Notes: generated from the letters alone by a model not told the origin. Positions 51,051 to 59,776 are shown, counted from the first letter of the stretch. The stretch: 64,000 nucleotides of DNA from Actinoplanes sp040639655 (GCF_040639655.1 NZ_JBFAAI010000005.1:124001-188000), one strand, 5' to 3'. Program-made: numbers and translations.

Positions 51051-52273
51051 CGCCGCGCCCCGGCTCGCGTCACGACCGGTTCGGCATCCACCGGCCGCGC
51101 CTCGCCGTTGTCCACACCGGAGCCGTTGTTCACACCGGAGCCGTTGTCCGCGACAGATCCGGCCCGGGCCGCCTTGCGCGCGGAGGTGGCGTGGCCGGCC
51201 TCCCGCACCGATGCGGCGTGGACGGCGGCGCGCGCGGCGGGCAGCAGGATGTCGGCGGACGGGGCGGTCACCCGGATCGGGCCGGTCGTGGTCTCCGGCA
51301 GCGGCTCGGCACCGCGCCAGCGCAGCCAGCCGCGCAGCCAGTGCGCGATCGCCACCGGCGGGATGACGGCGCTGGTCAGCAGCATGGTGGTGACCTCATC
51401 GCGGTCCCGGGGGCCGGGGGCGATGCGGGCCGCGGCGAACTCGGCGGTTCCGGCGGCCCAGCCGGCCGCGGCCACGGCGGCGGCAGCCGGCCAGCCCCGG
51501 CGGCCGGTGATGAGGGCGGCGGTGGTGCAGCCCACCGCGGCGGTCAGGCAGGCGGTGATCACGGCGTGGCGGTGGCGGCGGCCGGGCGGAACACCGAGGC
51601 GGGTGCGCCATCGCCGGCCGTAGAGGTGCCTCAGCAGCGCGTCGTCGGCGTTGCCACGCTGCGTCCGTACGCTGATCCAGCGATCCTCCGGACGGACCGG
51701 ATGGGTGACGCGGCGGTGACCGAGACGCAGCTGCCACCCAGCCCGCAGCACCCGGTGGGCGAGCTCGGCGTCCTCCCGGAAGGCACGCGGAAGACGCTCG
51801 TCGAAGCCGCCGGTCCGGGCCAGCGCGGTGCGGCGGTAGGCCATGTCGGCGGTGATCCACTCGCCGTGGGCGAGCCCCGCGGTGACGCGTTCCCAGTCCG
51901 TCGGCCGGTGACCGTCCGGCAGTGGCACGTCGACGTTGCCCTGCACGCCGCCGATCTCCGGACCGGCCTCGCGCAGGTCGGCGGCGAGCCGCCCGGCCCA
52001 GCCGGGCTCCGGCAGCACGTCGTCGTCGAGGAACGCCACCCACTCGCGGGTCGCGGCCCGCCAGCCGGCGTTACGGGCGGCGGCCGGACCGGCGGCCCGC
52101 CCCGGAATCACCCGCACCGGCGTGGACGGCGGCAGTTCCAGCGGCGCCCGCCGGTCGGCCCGGTCGTCCACCACGAGCAGTTCGAACTCCTCGGGCAGCG
52201 GGCCCAGCGCGTGCAGCAGCGCCGCCAGGCTGGGCCGGCCCAGAGTCGGCACGACGATGCTGATGCCGCTCAA
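51047..52273 (-). CDS. Glycosyltransferase family 2 with C-terminal membrane region
   Basis: 408 residues from a TTG at 52273 overlapping the carbamoyltransferase stop (TTGA); the ISIVVPTLGRPSL start shows no earlier start is needed. GT-A features: VVDDRADRR, AAARNAGWRAA, and the DxD-type FLDDDVLP. Hydrophobic stretches from about 260 to 320 suggest membrane attachment. The last 60 residues are Ala/Asn/Gly-rich and low complexity. Inverting transferase of unknown specificity in the heptose cluster. Confidence 0.88.
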   Translation of the reverse strand: MSGISIVVPTLGRPSLAALLHALGPLPEEFELLVVDDRADRRAPLELPPSTPVRVIPGRAAGPAAARNAGWRAATREWVAFLDDDVLPEPGWAGRLAADLREAGPEIGGVQGNVDVPLPDGHRPTDWERVTAGLAHGEWITADMAYRRTALARTGGFDERLPRAFREDAELAHRVLRAGWQLRLGHRRVTHPVRPEDRWISVRTQRGNADDALLRHLYGRRWRTRLGVPPGRRHRHAVITACLTAAVGCTTAALITGRRGWPAAAAVAAAGWAAGTAEFAAARIAPGPRDRDEVTTMLLTSAVIPPVAIAHWLRGWLRWRGAEPLPETTTGPIRVTAPSADILLPAARAAVHAASVREAGHATSARKAARAGSVADNGSGVNNGSGVDNGEARPVDAEPVVTRAGARR

Positions 52274-53919
52274 CGAGGGCCCCCGTCTCCCCGGCCGCCG
52301 TAGACCTGGCTCCGGTGCACCGCGAACGGGCCGATCGCGAGCAGATCGACCGGGGCCGAACCGAACAGTTCCAGGGCCTCCCGCGGCGTGTCGACCATCG
52401 GGCGGCCGGCCGTGTTGAGCGACGTGTTCACGACCACCGGCAGCCCGGTGAGCCGCTCGAACTCCGTCAGCATCGCCCACACGAGCGGCTCGGTGTCGTC
52501 GTGGACGGTCTGCACCCGAGCGGTGCCGTCGACGTGGGTGACGGCCGGGATACGGTCCTTCCAGTCCGGCTTCACCCGGTGGACGAACAGCATGTACGGG
52601 CTCGGGTAGACGCCCTCGAAGATGTCGTGGAAGCGTTCCGCCCGGACCATCGGCGCGATCGGCCGGAACTGCTCGCGGCCCTTCACGTCGTTCATCCGGG
52701 TCTGGGTGTCCCGGTCGCCGGGATGGGCCAGCAGCGACCGGTGCCCGAGAGCGCGCGGGCCGTACTCGCTGCGCCCCTGGTACCAGGCCACGATCCCGTT
52801 GCGGGCCAGCACCGCGGCGGCCTCGGCGGCGATCGACTCCGGCCGGGTGTAGGGCACCGCGGCACGCCGCAGCTCGGCCTCCAGTTCGTCGTCGCTCCAG
52901 CCACGGCCGAGCGCGGCCGTACCGAGCGGGACGTGCTCGGCACCGAGCGCCAGCGCGGCACCGAGGGCGGTACCCGCGTCGCCGGCGGCCGGCTGCACCC
53001 ACACCCGGTCGAACGGCCCCTCGGCGGCGATCCGGGCGTTGGCCACACAGTTGAGCGCGGTACCACCGGCCATCGTCAGCGTGGAGAGGCCGCCGGAGGC
53101 CTCGTACGTCCATCGGGCCAGATCGAGAAGCACCTCCTCGAGTCGCGTCTGGACGCTGGAGGCCAGGTCGGCGTGCGCCTCGGTCATCTCGCCGTCGGCG
53201 GTCCGCTTCTTGGCGAGGGCGTCCCAGTCGATCCGCTCGACGGTGAATCCGCCCTCACCGTCGGCGCGGACCAGGTCACGCAGCAGGCCGAGGAACTTGG
53301 GGCGGCCGTACGAGGCGAGCGCCATCACCTTGTACTCGTCGCTGGAGTGCATGAAACCGAGGTGGCGGGTCAGGTCCTCGTAGAGCAGCCCGAGCGAGTG
53401 CGGCAGCTCCTGGCTGCGGTGGACGGTCAGTTCACCACTGCGGTACGAGCCGGCCAGGTGGCTCGCCGCCTCGCCCCGCCCGTCCAGCACCAGGACCGCA
53501 CTGTCCTCCGGGACGCTGAGCCCGGCCGAGGCGGCGTGCGCGACGTGGTGCGGGACGAACCGCACCTGGTCGGGGTCGAGGCCGGGCAGTGCCGTCGCCA
53601 GGAACTGCGGCGCCCGCCGGGCGTAGTCGACGCGCAGGTGGTCCCACGGGTCGCCGATGCCCAGCTCGGCCTGGTCGCGGCAGAGCGCCGGGTCGAACGA
53701 GTAGGCGACCGCGTCGAGGTCACCGGGACGCAGCCCGGCCTCCTCGAGGCACCAGGCCGCGGAGAGCTCCGGCAGCTCCCAGGCGGAGAACGGCACCGGC
53801 CGCTTGCCGTGCTTGCGGCGGCTGAACCGCTCTTCCTCCGCGGCGGCCACCACACGACCGTCGACGATCAGGGCCGCCGCAGGGTCATGGAAGATCGCGT
53901 TGATCCCGAGAACTCGCAT
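52270..53919 (-). CDS. Carbamoyltransferase (NodU/CmcH family)
   Basis: 549 residues from the ATG at 53919; two earlier in-frame starts (53937 GTG, 53931 ATG) add only a few residues. N-terminal YrdC/ASKHA-like part: LGINAIFHDPAAALIVDG, EEERFSRRKHGKRPVPF, PHHVAHAASAG and LDGRGE. The C-terminal part has FRPIAPMV and NTSLNTAGRPMVDTP. Such enzymes move a carbamoyl group from carbamoyl phosphate to a sugar hydroxyl (Nod factors, antibiotics, heptose units). It is the first gene of the operon; about 150 relatively AT-rich bases upstream should hold its promoter. Confidence 0.94.
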   Translation of the reverse strand: MRVLGINAIFHDPAAALIVDGRVVAAAEEERFSRRKHGKRPVPFSAWELPELSAAWCLEEAGLRPGDLDAVAYSFDPALCRDQAELGIGDPWDHLRVDYARRAPQFLATALPGLDPDQVRFVPHHVAHAASAGLSVPEDSAVLVLDGRGEAASHLAGSYRSGELTVHRSQELPHSLGLLYEDLTRHLGFMHSSDEYKVMALASYGRPKFLGLLRDLVRADGEGGFTVERIDWDALAKKRTADGEMTEAHADLASSVQTRLEEVLLDLARWTYEASGGLSTLTMAGGTALNCVANARIAAEGPFDRVWVQPAAGDAGTALGAALALGAEHVPLGTAALGRGWSDDELEAELRRAAVPYTRPESIAAEAAAVLARNGIVAWYQGRSEYGPRALGHRSLLAHPGDRDTQTRMNDVKGREQFRPIAPMVRAERFHDIFEGVYPSPYMLFVHRVKPDWKDRIPAVTHVDGTARVQTVHDDTEPLVWAMLTEFERLTGLPVVVNTSLNTAGRPMVDTPREALELFGSAPVDLLAIGPFAVHRSQVYGGRGDGGPR

Positions 53920-54069
53920 GGCGGGCCGCATACCCACTGAATTCTCAGTTACTCACATGATCATCGACTTCTCCCGTATCCGGGGAATTCGGTAGTGAGC
54001 TGGGGCTTTCAACCAGACGTTTGCTGTACGCCAAGGTTTTATGCGATGCAATGCGGGAAGTCCGGCAGC

Positions 54070-55476
54070 ATGTATCAGGTCGCTCAGCTCATCGACGGGC
54101 GGTGGGCCTCCGGCACCTCCGGCCGCACCCTGACCGTTACCGACCCACGCGACGACAGCCAGGTGACGGAGGTCCCGGTCGCCTCGGACGCCGACGTCGC
54201 CGCCGCCGTGCGGGCCGCCCGCCGGGCCGCTCCCGAGTGGGCGCGCACCGCCCCGGCCGCCCGTGCCGCCGCCCTGCACGCCGCCGCGAACACCATCGAG
54301 GCCGCGGCCGGGGAACTGGCCGAGATCATGGCCGCCGAGATGGGCAAACCGGTCGACGGCGCGCGGGACTCGATCGCCGCCGGCATCGGGACGCTGCGGC
54401 AGTACGCGGAACTCGGCCCCACCCATCGCGGCCGCACCCTGGCCGGCGACGACGGGGCGATCGACCTGATGGCGTACCGGCCGCGCGGCGTCGTCGCGGT
54501 GATCACCCCGTGGAACGACCCGGTCGCGGTGTCCTGCGGACTTCTCGGCGCCGCCCTGGTCACCGGCAACACGGTCGTGCACAAACCCAGCGAGCGCACC
54601 CCGGCGACCGGCTGGCGGCTGGCCCAGCTGATCGCCCCGCACCTGCCCGAGGGCGTCCTCAACGTGGTGCACGGCGACGGGCCGGCCGGCGCCGCCCTGG
54701 CCGGGTCCGAGGTGGACGTGGTCGCGCACGTCGGCTCCACCGCCACCGGCCGGTCGATCGCCGCCACCTGCGCCCGCACCGGCGCGAAGGCGCTGCTGGA
54801 GAACGGTGGCAGCGACCCGCTGATCGTCGACGCCGGCGTGGATCCGGTGTGGGCGGCCGGGCAGGCGGCGCTCGGCGCGTTCGCCAACTCCGGGCAGATC
54901 TGCGTCGCGGTCGAACGGATCTATGTGCACGAATCGCTCGCCGAGGCGTTCGTCGAGGCACTGGCCACCGAGGCCGAGACGTGGGGCAAACAGATCGGGC
55001 CGCTCGTCGACCGGCGGCTGCGCGAGGCGGTGCACGGGCAGGTACGTGCCGCCGTCCAGGACGGCGCACGGCTGGTCACCGGGGGCGAGGTGCCGTCCGG
55101 GGCGGGGGCGTACTACCCGGCGACCGTGCTGTCGGACTGCACCGACGACATGGCCGTGATGCGCGAGGAGACCTTCGGGCCGGTCGCGCCGGTCGCCACG
55201 GTGCGGTCCTTCGAGGAGGCGCTGAGCCGGGCGGGCGATTCGCCGTACGGCCTGGCCGCGACCGTCCTGACGCCGTCGATGAGTCACGCCCAGCGCGCCT
55301 GGCGGGAGCTGCCGGCCGGAACCATCAAGATCAACGCGGTGTTCGGTGGCGCACCGGGTGGTGCGGCGCATCCGCGGCGCGGCAGTGGACAGGGCTTCGG
55401 GTACGGCCCTGAGCTCCTCGACGAGATGACCGCGGTCACGGCCGTCCACCTGGAGGCCCCGCCCAGCGGCTGGTGA
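54070..55476 (+). CDS. NAD(P)-dependent aldehyde dehydrogenase
   Basis: 468 residues from the ATG at 54070; an ATG at 53995 would add 25 unrelated residues. Standard ALDH fold: ITPWNDPV, the cofactor loop VGSTATGRSI, catalytic Glu244 (LLENGGSD) and nucleophile Cys278 (NSGQICVA), ending with the AGTIKINAVF and GFGYG pieces. It is divergent from the carbamoyltransferase operon. Substrate unknown; similar to succinate-semialdehyde-type enzymes in the PWN region. Confidence 0.93.
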   Translation: MYQVAQLIDGRWASGTSGRTLTVTDPRDDSQVTEVPVASDADVAAAVRAARRAAPEWARTAPAARAAALHAAANTIEAAAGELAEIMAAEMGKPVDGARDSIAAGIGTLRQYAELGPTHRGRTLAGDDGAIDLMAYRPRGVVAVITPWNDPVAVSCGLLGAALVTGNTVVHKPSERTPATGWRLAQLIAPHLPEGVLNVVHGDGPAGAALAGSEVDVVAHVGSTATGRSIAATCARTGAKALLENGGSDPLIVDAGVDPVWAAGQAALGAFANSGQICVAVERIYVHESLAEAFVEALATEAETWGKQIGPLVDRRLREAVHGQVRAAVQDGARLVTGGEVPSGAGAYYPATVLSDCTDDMAVMREETFGPVAPVATVRSFEEALSRAGDSPYGLAATVLTPSMSHAQRAWRELPAGTIKINAVFGGAPGGAAHPRRGSGQGFGYGPELLDEMTAVTAVHLEAPPSGW

Positions 55477-55551
55477 CCGGCCCGCACCCGCGCCGTTCAG
55501 CCCGGCGGCCGTACCGCAAGCCACGCTTTTCGCCTGTCCGTCGCGGTTGCG

Positions 55552-55618
55552 AGAGCACTGCTCTTGACTGTGAGCACCGCGCTGGTGTTCACTGTCCCCA
55601 ACAGAGAGCAGTGATCTC
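55552..55618. promoter_or_regulatory. Two related dyads upstream of the deazaflavin oxidoreductase gene
   Basis: AGAGCACTGCTCT (55552-55564) is a perfect 6+1+6 palindrome. GAGAGCAGTGATCTC (55604-55618) is an imperfect second copy with the same GAGCA/TGCTC-like core. The pair sits 20-86 bases before the ATG at 55638 and looks like an operator for an unlinked regulator. Confidence 0.5.
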
Positions 55619-55637
55619 GCCAAGTGGGGGAACAGTC

Positions 55638-56075
55638 ATGCGATATGTGGTGCCGACGCGTGGGACGCACGCCTTCAACAACGTGGCCAAGTGGCTCACC
55701 GCTCGCGGGATCAGCCTGATGGGCAGCCGGGTGCTGGCCGTCCGCGGACGCAAGAGCGGCGAGATCCGCACCATCGTGGTCAACCTCTTCGACCATGACG
55801 GCGACCGGTATCTGCTCTCGCCGCGGGGCCACACCCAGTGGGTCCGCAACCTGCGGGTCGCGGGTGAGGGCGAGCTGCGGCTGGGCCGCCGGACCGAGCG
55901 GTTCGTCCCGGTCGAGGTGGCCGACGCCGACAAGACCCCGCTGATCCGGCTGTACCTGACGAAGTGGGCCTGGGAGACCGGCGCCTTCTTCGACGGGCTG
56001 AAGGCCGACTCCCCCGACGCGGACATCGCCGCGGCCGCCTCCGGCTTCCCGGTGTTCCGCCTGGTCGCCCGCTGA
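55638..56075 (+). CDS. Deazaflavin (F420)-dependent nitroreductase-family protein
   Basis: 145 residues with GGGGGAA before the ATG. Split-barrel fold of the Ddn/PNPOx-like F420 family: LAVRGRKSGEIRTIVVN, YLLSPRGHTQWVRNLRVAGEGELR and a late LIRLYLTKW. The SGxxRTxxL and WxRNL motifs mark F420 binding. These enzymes reduce quinones, nitro compounds or unsaturated ketones. Small operators lie upstream, so it may be stress-inducible. Confidence 0.9.
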   Translation: MRYVVPTRGTHAFNNVAKWLTARGISLMGSRVLAVRGRKSGEIRTIVVNLFDHDGDRYLLSPRGHTQWVRNLRVAGEGELRLGRRTERFVPVEVADADKTPLIRLYLTKWAWETGAFFDGLKADSPDADIAAAASGFPVFRLVAR

Positions 56076-56136
56076 GACAGCCGGCCCTGGTCGGCCGCCG
56101 CGACAGCTGGCGTGCCACCACCCCGGCAGGGTCGCG

Positions 56137-56976
56137 CTACCCGGCCAGACGGGCGACAGCAGCCTCGGTGGCGGGTGGCAGCGGCTGCCGATGGCGCAGC
56201 GCCCACGGCAGCGAACGGGCCACATCCCACACCGCGGGCGGTGAGTCACGCAACGTGGTAGCGACGGTCCTGGCCACGACGCCGGGCGGACGGCGCAGCA
56301 GGGCGGTGAGCAGCCGGTTCCGCGCCTCGATGCGGTGGCGGGCGGTGCCGTCCCGGCCGGCCGGTCGCGGGAAGTGACGCACCACCAGCGACGGTTCGTA
56401 GCACAACCACCAGCCCGCGGCGGTCAGGTCCATCGCCAGGAGCGCTTCTTCCCCGTACACGAACAGCTTCGGTTCGAAGCCGCCCACCTCGAGGAACGCC
56501 TCCCGCCGGACCACGACGGCACAGGAGAGGAAGCCGAGGACAGCCGGGCCGGGCGCACCGGCCGGTGCACCGAGCGGGGCGGCGGCCTGCGCCGCGGAGA
56601 CGGGATCGAGCCGGGCTTCCGGGCCGACCAGGACCTTTGCCGTGACCAGGCCCAGCCGGGGATGCGCGTCGAACAGCGCGGCGGCGCGGGCGAGCGAGCC
56701 TTCGGTCCAGTACGAGTCGTCGTCGGCGAACGCGACGTAGGGGGTGCCGGCCCGGCGGACACCCTCGTTGCGGGCGGCGGCTCCGCGGTTCTCCCCGAGC
56801 GGCACCACCTCGACGGCCGGGAACGCCTCGGTGACGGCGGCCGGGCTGCCGTCGGTCGACGCGTTGTCGACCAGGATGACCGGGGCGCGGTGCTCGGGCA
56901 GCGTCTCGAAGAGACGGTCGCGGCGGTCGCGGGTCGCCACCACGACGGTGACCTGTGAACTCTCCGGCATGTTCAC
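56137..56976 (-). CDS. Glycosyltransferase family 2
   Basis: 279 residues from a GTG overlapping the LLM gene's stop (GTGA); an ATG two codons in is an alternative. GT-A fold: VTVVVATRDRRDRL, LVDNASTDGS, ENRGAAARNEGVRRA, the DxD-type FADDDSYW, and FLEVGGFEPKLFVYGEEALLAMDL, typical of rhamnosyl/galactofuranosyl-type transferases. No membrane helix. It is next to the F420-type oxidoreductase and 3 kb from the heptose cluster, on the same strand but separated by two plus-strand genes. Confidence 0.88.
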   Translation of the reverse strand: MNMPESSQVTVVVATRDRRDRLFETLPEHRAPVILVDNASTDGSPAAVTEAFPAVEVVPLGENRGAAARNEGVRRAGTPYVAFADDDSYWTEGSLARAAALFDAHPRLGLVTAKVLVGPEARLDPVSAAQAAAPLGAPAGAPGPAVLGFLSCAVVVRREAFLEVGGFEPKLFVYGEEALLAMDLTAAGWWLCYEPSLVVRHFPRPAGRDGTARHRIEARNRLLTALLRRPPGVVARTVATTLRDSPPAVWDVARSLPWALRHRQPLPPATEAAVARLAG

Positions 56977-57926
56977 CGGGTCAGCCGCCCGCGCAGTTCC
57001 TTGGCGAAGAAGTCGAGGAAGCCGTCCGGGTCGGGGCCGGCGTTCATCAGGACGATGTGGTCGTAGCCCGCCTCGGTGTATTCGCGGACCTTCGCGACGT
57101 ACGGCTCCGGGTCGGGTCCGGCGACGAACATGGCACGGACGTCGTCCTCGGTGACGGTGGCGGCGGCAGCCTCGAAGTTGACCGGGTTCGGCAGCTCGGA
57201 CATCACCTTCCAGCCGGTGACGGCCCATCTGGTGGTCCGGTGCGCCTCGGTGACCGCGGCGTCGGCAGTCGGCGCCCACGCGACCGGCACCTCGGCGTAC
57301 TTCGGGCCCTGTCCGCCCTTGCCGGTGAACGCCTCGACCAGGTCGGCGCGGGGCTCGGTGGCGAACAGGCCGGTGCCGTGGGTGGCGGCCAGTTCGGCGG
57401 CCCGGCGGCCACCGGCGGCGACCGCGATGGTCGGCAGCTCCTCCGGCAGGTCGAACACCCGGGCGTCCTCGAGCTGAAGATATTTCCCCTGGTACGAGCG
57501 GTAGCCGCCCTCCCAGAGCAGGCTGATGATCTCCAGCGCCTCGCGGAGTCGTTCGTGCCGCTCGGCGACACTGCCGAAGCCCTGACCGACGACGTGCTCG
57601 TTGAGCCGCTCGCCCGAGCCGACGCCGAGGGTGAACCGGCCGTCGGACAGAATCGCCAGCGTGGCGGCGGCCTGCGCGATGATCGCCGGGTGGTAACGCA
57701 CCGACGGGCAGGTCACACCGGTGGCCAGACCGAGGGTCCGGGTCTGCACGGCGATGGCGCTGAGCACATTCCAGGCGAACGGGGAGTGTCCCTGCACGTC
57801 GAGCCAGGGATGGTAGTGATCGCTGATCTCGACGAAGTCGAACCCGGCCTCCTCGGCGCGGATCGCCTGGCGGACGAGTTCCTTGGGGTCGAAGGCTTCG
57901 GCGGCGAGTTTGTATCCGAGTCTCAT
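56973..57926 (-). CDS. LLM-class F420-dependent oxidoreductase (F420-G6PD-like)
   Basis: 317 residues. The start MRLGYKLAAEAFDPKELVRQA, ISDHYHPWLDVQGHSPFAW and VGSGERLNEHVVGQGF match the actinobacterial subfamily close to F420-dependent glucose-6-phosphate dehydrogenase. TIM barrel; F420 binds across the barrel mouth. Whether it uses glucose 6-phosphate or a different sugar/alcohol is open. The following glycosyltransferase start is coupled to its stop, hinting at a sugar substrate. Confidence 0.92.
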   Translation of the reverse strand: MRLGYKLAAEAFDPKELVRQAIRAEEAGFDFVEISDHYHPWLDVQGHSPFAWNVLSAIAVQTRTLGLATGVTCPSVRYHPAIIAQAAATLAILSDGRFTLGVGSGERLNEHVVGQGFGSVAERHERLREALEIISLLWEGGYRSYQGKYLQLEDARVFDLPEELPTIAVAAGGRRAAELAATHGTGLFATEPRADLVEAFTGKGGQGPKYAEVPVAWAPTADAAVTEAHRTTRWAVTGWKVMSELPNPVNFEAAAATVTEDDVRAMFVAGPDPEPYVAKVREYTEAGYDHIVLMNAGPDPDGFLDFFAKELRGRLTR

Positions 57927-57950
57927 GTCGCTGGCGATTCCCCCGTGGGA

Positions 57951-57992
57951 ACGGGACAAACGTGGCGGACCTACCCGCCACGTCTGTCCCGT
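57951..57992 (-). terminator. Long hairpin terminator after the DUF3618 gene
   Basis: acgggacaaacgtggcgg (57951-57968) pairs with ccgccacgtctgtcccgt (57975-57992) with one G-T/A mismatch position and a 6-base loop, 8 bases after the DUF3618 gene's stop. There is no U tract. It also sits just upstream of the LLM gene start, insulating it. Confidence 0.75.
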
Positions 57993-57999
57993 CACCGTG

Positions 58000-58629
58000 T
58001 CACGAAGTGGCGGCTTGCTTCGCCTGGTCGCGCACATCCTGAGCGTCCGACCGAGCGGTCTCCTTCGTGGTCTGCGCGGCGTCCCGGGCGGTCTCCTTGA
58101 CCTGCCCGGCGGCCTGCTGCACGGTTCCACCGAGCTCGTCCTTGAGGTCCGAGGCGACCTCCTTGACCTTCTCGGTGAGGTCGCCGCTGTGGTCCTTGAG
58201 CTGCTGCCCGGCCCGGCGCTCGGCGTCGGTGACCGGCACCAGCGAGGCGGTCAGCATGCCCACGCCGAAGGCGATGATGCCGGCGGCGAGCGGGTTGCCC
58301 TGCGTCTGCCGGACGACCGCCTGCGGGGCCTCGCGGACCTTGTCGGCCGCGGCCGACGCCTTCTCACTGGCGGTGTCGGTCAGCTGCGAAGCCTTCTGAC
58401 CGGCCGCGTCGGTGAGCCCGGACGCCTTGTCGCTGATCCGGTGCGCCTGCTCGCGGGCGGCGTACGTGGTGTCCTCGGTGGTTCCCATGACTTTCTCCTT
58501 CACCGCGGTCCAGCGTCGCCGGGCGACCTGACGCGGGCTCGTCTTCTCGGCCAGCAGGTCGACGTCGCGGGTCAGCGACGCCCGGGTGTTCTCGATGTCG
58601 CGCCTCAGCCGGTCGGGTTCTTCAGCCAT
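58000..58629 (-). CDS. DUF3618-family membrane-associated protein
   Basis: 209 residues. The opening RDIENTRASLTRDVDLLAEK is the DUF3618 signature. A middle amphipathic region of KASQLTDTASEKAS-like 11-residue repeats precedes one hydrophobic helix (LAAGIIAFGVGMLTASLVP) and a charged C-terminal coil. The LEA-like repeats and neighbours (holin-X-like protein, coiled-coil protein) place it in a set common in desiccation- and envelope-stress regions of actinomycetes. Exact role unknown. It overlaps the preceding gene by 25 bases. Confidence 0.82.
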   Translation of the reverse strand: MAEEPDRLRRDIENTRASLTRDVDLLAEKTSPRQVARRRWTAVKEKVMGTTEDTTYAAREQAHRISDKASGLTDAAGQKASQLTDTASEKASAAADKVREAPQAVVRQTQGNPLAAGIIAFGVGMLTASLVPVTDAERRAGQQLKDHSGDLTEKVKEVASDLKDELGGTVQQAAGQVKETARDAAQTTKETARSDAQDVRDQAKQAATS

Positions 58630-59021
58630 CGGGCGTCCTCCTTCAGAGTTTCGGCGGTGCGGCGCGGCACCGGGTCCACGGTCTTGAGCTTCTTGCGGCC
58701 GTTCACGAAGAGGACGGCGCCGATGGCTCCCCAGACGATCGCGACGATGAGCGCCGCCCATCCAGGGTCCATCACGTTGCTGAGGCCGAACACGACGGCG
58801 AAGCTGAGCAGCACCACGGCCAGGTAGCCGGCGAATCCGGCGCCGCCGAGCATCCCGGCGGCCTTGCCGGCCTTGGTGGCCTCCTGCCGGATCTCCACCT
58901 TGGCGAGCTCGACCTCCTGCCGGAACAGCTGCGACAGGTCGTCGGTGATGTTGCCGATGATCTCGCCGACCGAGGTCTCGGCGACCCGATCATCGTGCTC
59001 GTTGCGGTACGGGGCTGTCAT
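58605..59021 (-). CDS. Actinobacterial holin-X/phage-holin-like membrane protein
   Basis: 138 residues. An N-terminal amphipathic helix (LSQLFRQEVELAKVEIRQEATKAG split near 30-53) precedes two transmembrane helices (about 62-84 and 88-108) and a basic tail. This is the Phage_holin_3_6 / holin-X pattern, a chromosomal family and not evidence of a prophage. Its ATG overlaps the stop of the upstream coiled-coil gene (ATGA). Confidence 0.85.
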   Translation of the reverse strand: MTAPYRNEHDDRVAETSVGEIIGNITDDLSQLFRQEVELAKVEIRQEATKAGKAAGMLGGAGFAGYLAVVLLSFAVVFGLSNVMDPGWAALIVAIVWGAIGAVLFVNGRKKLKTVDPVPRRTAETLKEDARWLKNPTG

Positions 59022-59776
59022 GACCGGTACTCCGGGTCCGCGGGGTCGACGACGGCCGGGGTTCCGGTGCCGGTGCCGGCGTACTGGGTGGTGGCCGGGG
59101 TGACGTAGCCGGTGCCGGTGGAGGCCGGAACGTAGCCGACGGTCTCCGTGGTCGTGCTCGTGGTCTCGTAGGCCGGCGTGGCGTAGGACGGCGCGGGCTC
59201 GTAGGCGGGAGCCTGCTCGTAGCCCGGGGCTCGCTCGTACGAGGACGGCTCGTAGCCGGAGGTGAAGGAGTCGGCGGCCGGCTTGCCGGCGTCCGCGTCG
59301 GCCTTGGCGACGCTCTTGCCGAGCCGCCCGACCACGAAGCCGGCGGCCAGCGCGGTGGCCAGGAAGGCACCGGGGCGGCGGCGGGCGAAGTCCTCGACCT
59401 CGCGCAGCACGCCGTCGGGGCCGTTGCGGTCCAGATAGTCGGCGAACTGGCGGCCGCCGTCAGCGATCCGGGACACCACGGCTGCGGCCGGCGAGTCGGA
59501 CCGGTCCCCGCGCATCTCGTCGAGGTGGTCGGCGGTCTGCCGGATGGAGCCGACCAGGCGCCCGTTCTGGGCGTGGGCCGTCTCGGTCAGCTTTCCGCGG
59601 ACCTCCGAGGCGACGGAGCGGGCCTGCGTGCGTGCCTCCGAGGCGACGCGCTGCGCCTGCTCCTTAGCGGTGCCTGCGACGTCGCCGGCGGCCTGACCGG
59701 CTGCGGCCTTGGTCTGTTCGGCGACCTGGCGGGGCTTCGACTGCCCGCCGGCGGTGCCGGGTGAAATGTCACTCAT
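59018..59776 (-). CDS. Coiled-coil protein with Tyr/Pro-rich tail
   Basis: 252 residues with GGAGG before the ATG. Residues 1-100 are Ala/Gln/Glu-rich amphipathic helix, 101-130 resemble the ends of DUF3618-like proteins (ADYLDRNGPDGVLREVEDFARRRPG), and one hydrophobic segment (AFLATALAAGFVVG) follows. The last 80 residues carry repeats of the type SYERAPGYEQAPAYEPAPSY. The gene starts a three-gene operon with the holin-X and DUF3618 genes. Probably a membrane-associated structural protein. Confidence 0.75.
   Translation of the reverse strand: MSDISPGTAGGQSKPRQVAEQTKAAAGQAAGDVAGTAKEQAQRVASEARTQARSVASEVRGKLTETAHAQNGRLVGSIRQTADHLDEMRGDRSDSPAAAVVSRIADGGRQFADYLDRNGPDGVLREVEDFARRRPGAFLATALAAGFVVGRLGKSVAKADADAGKPAADSFTSGYEPSSYERAPGYEQAPAYEPAPSYATPAYETTSTTTETVGYVPASTGTGYVTPATTQYAGTGTGTPAVVDPADPEYRS

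Noticed and set aside
58605..59021. Prophage indicated by a holin-like gene
   Set aside because: The protein is of the chromosomal holin-X type and no phage structural, lysis or integrase genes are nearby.
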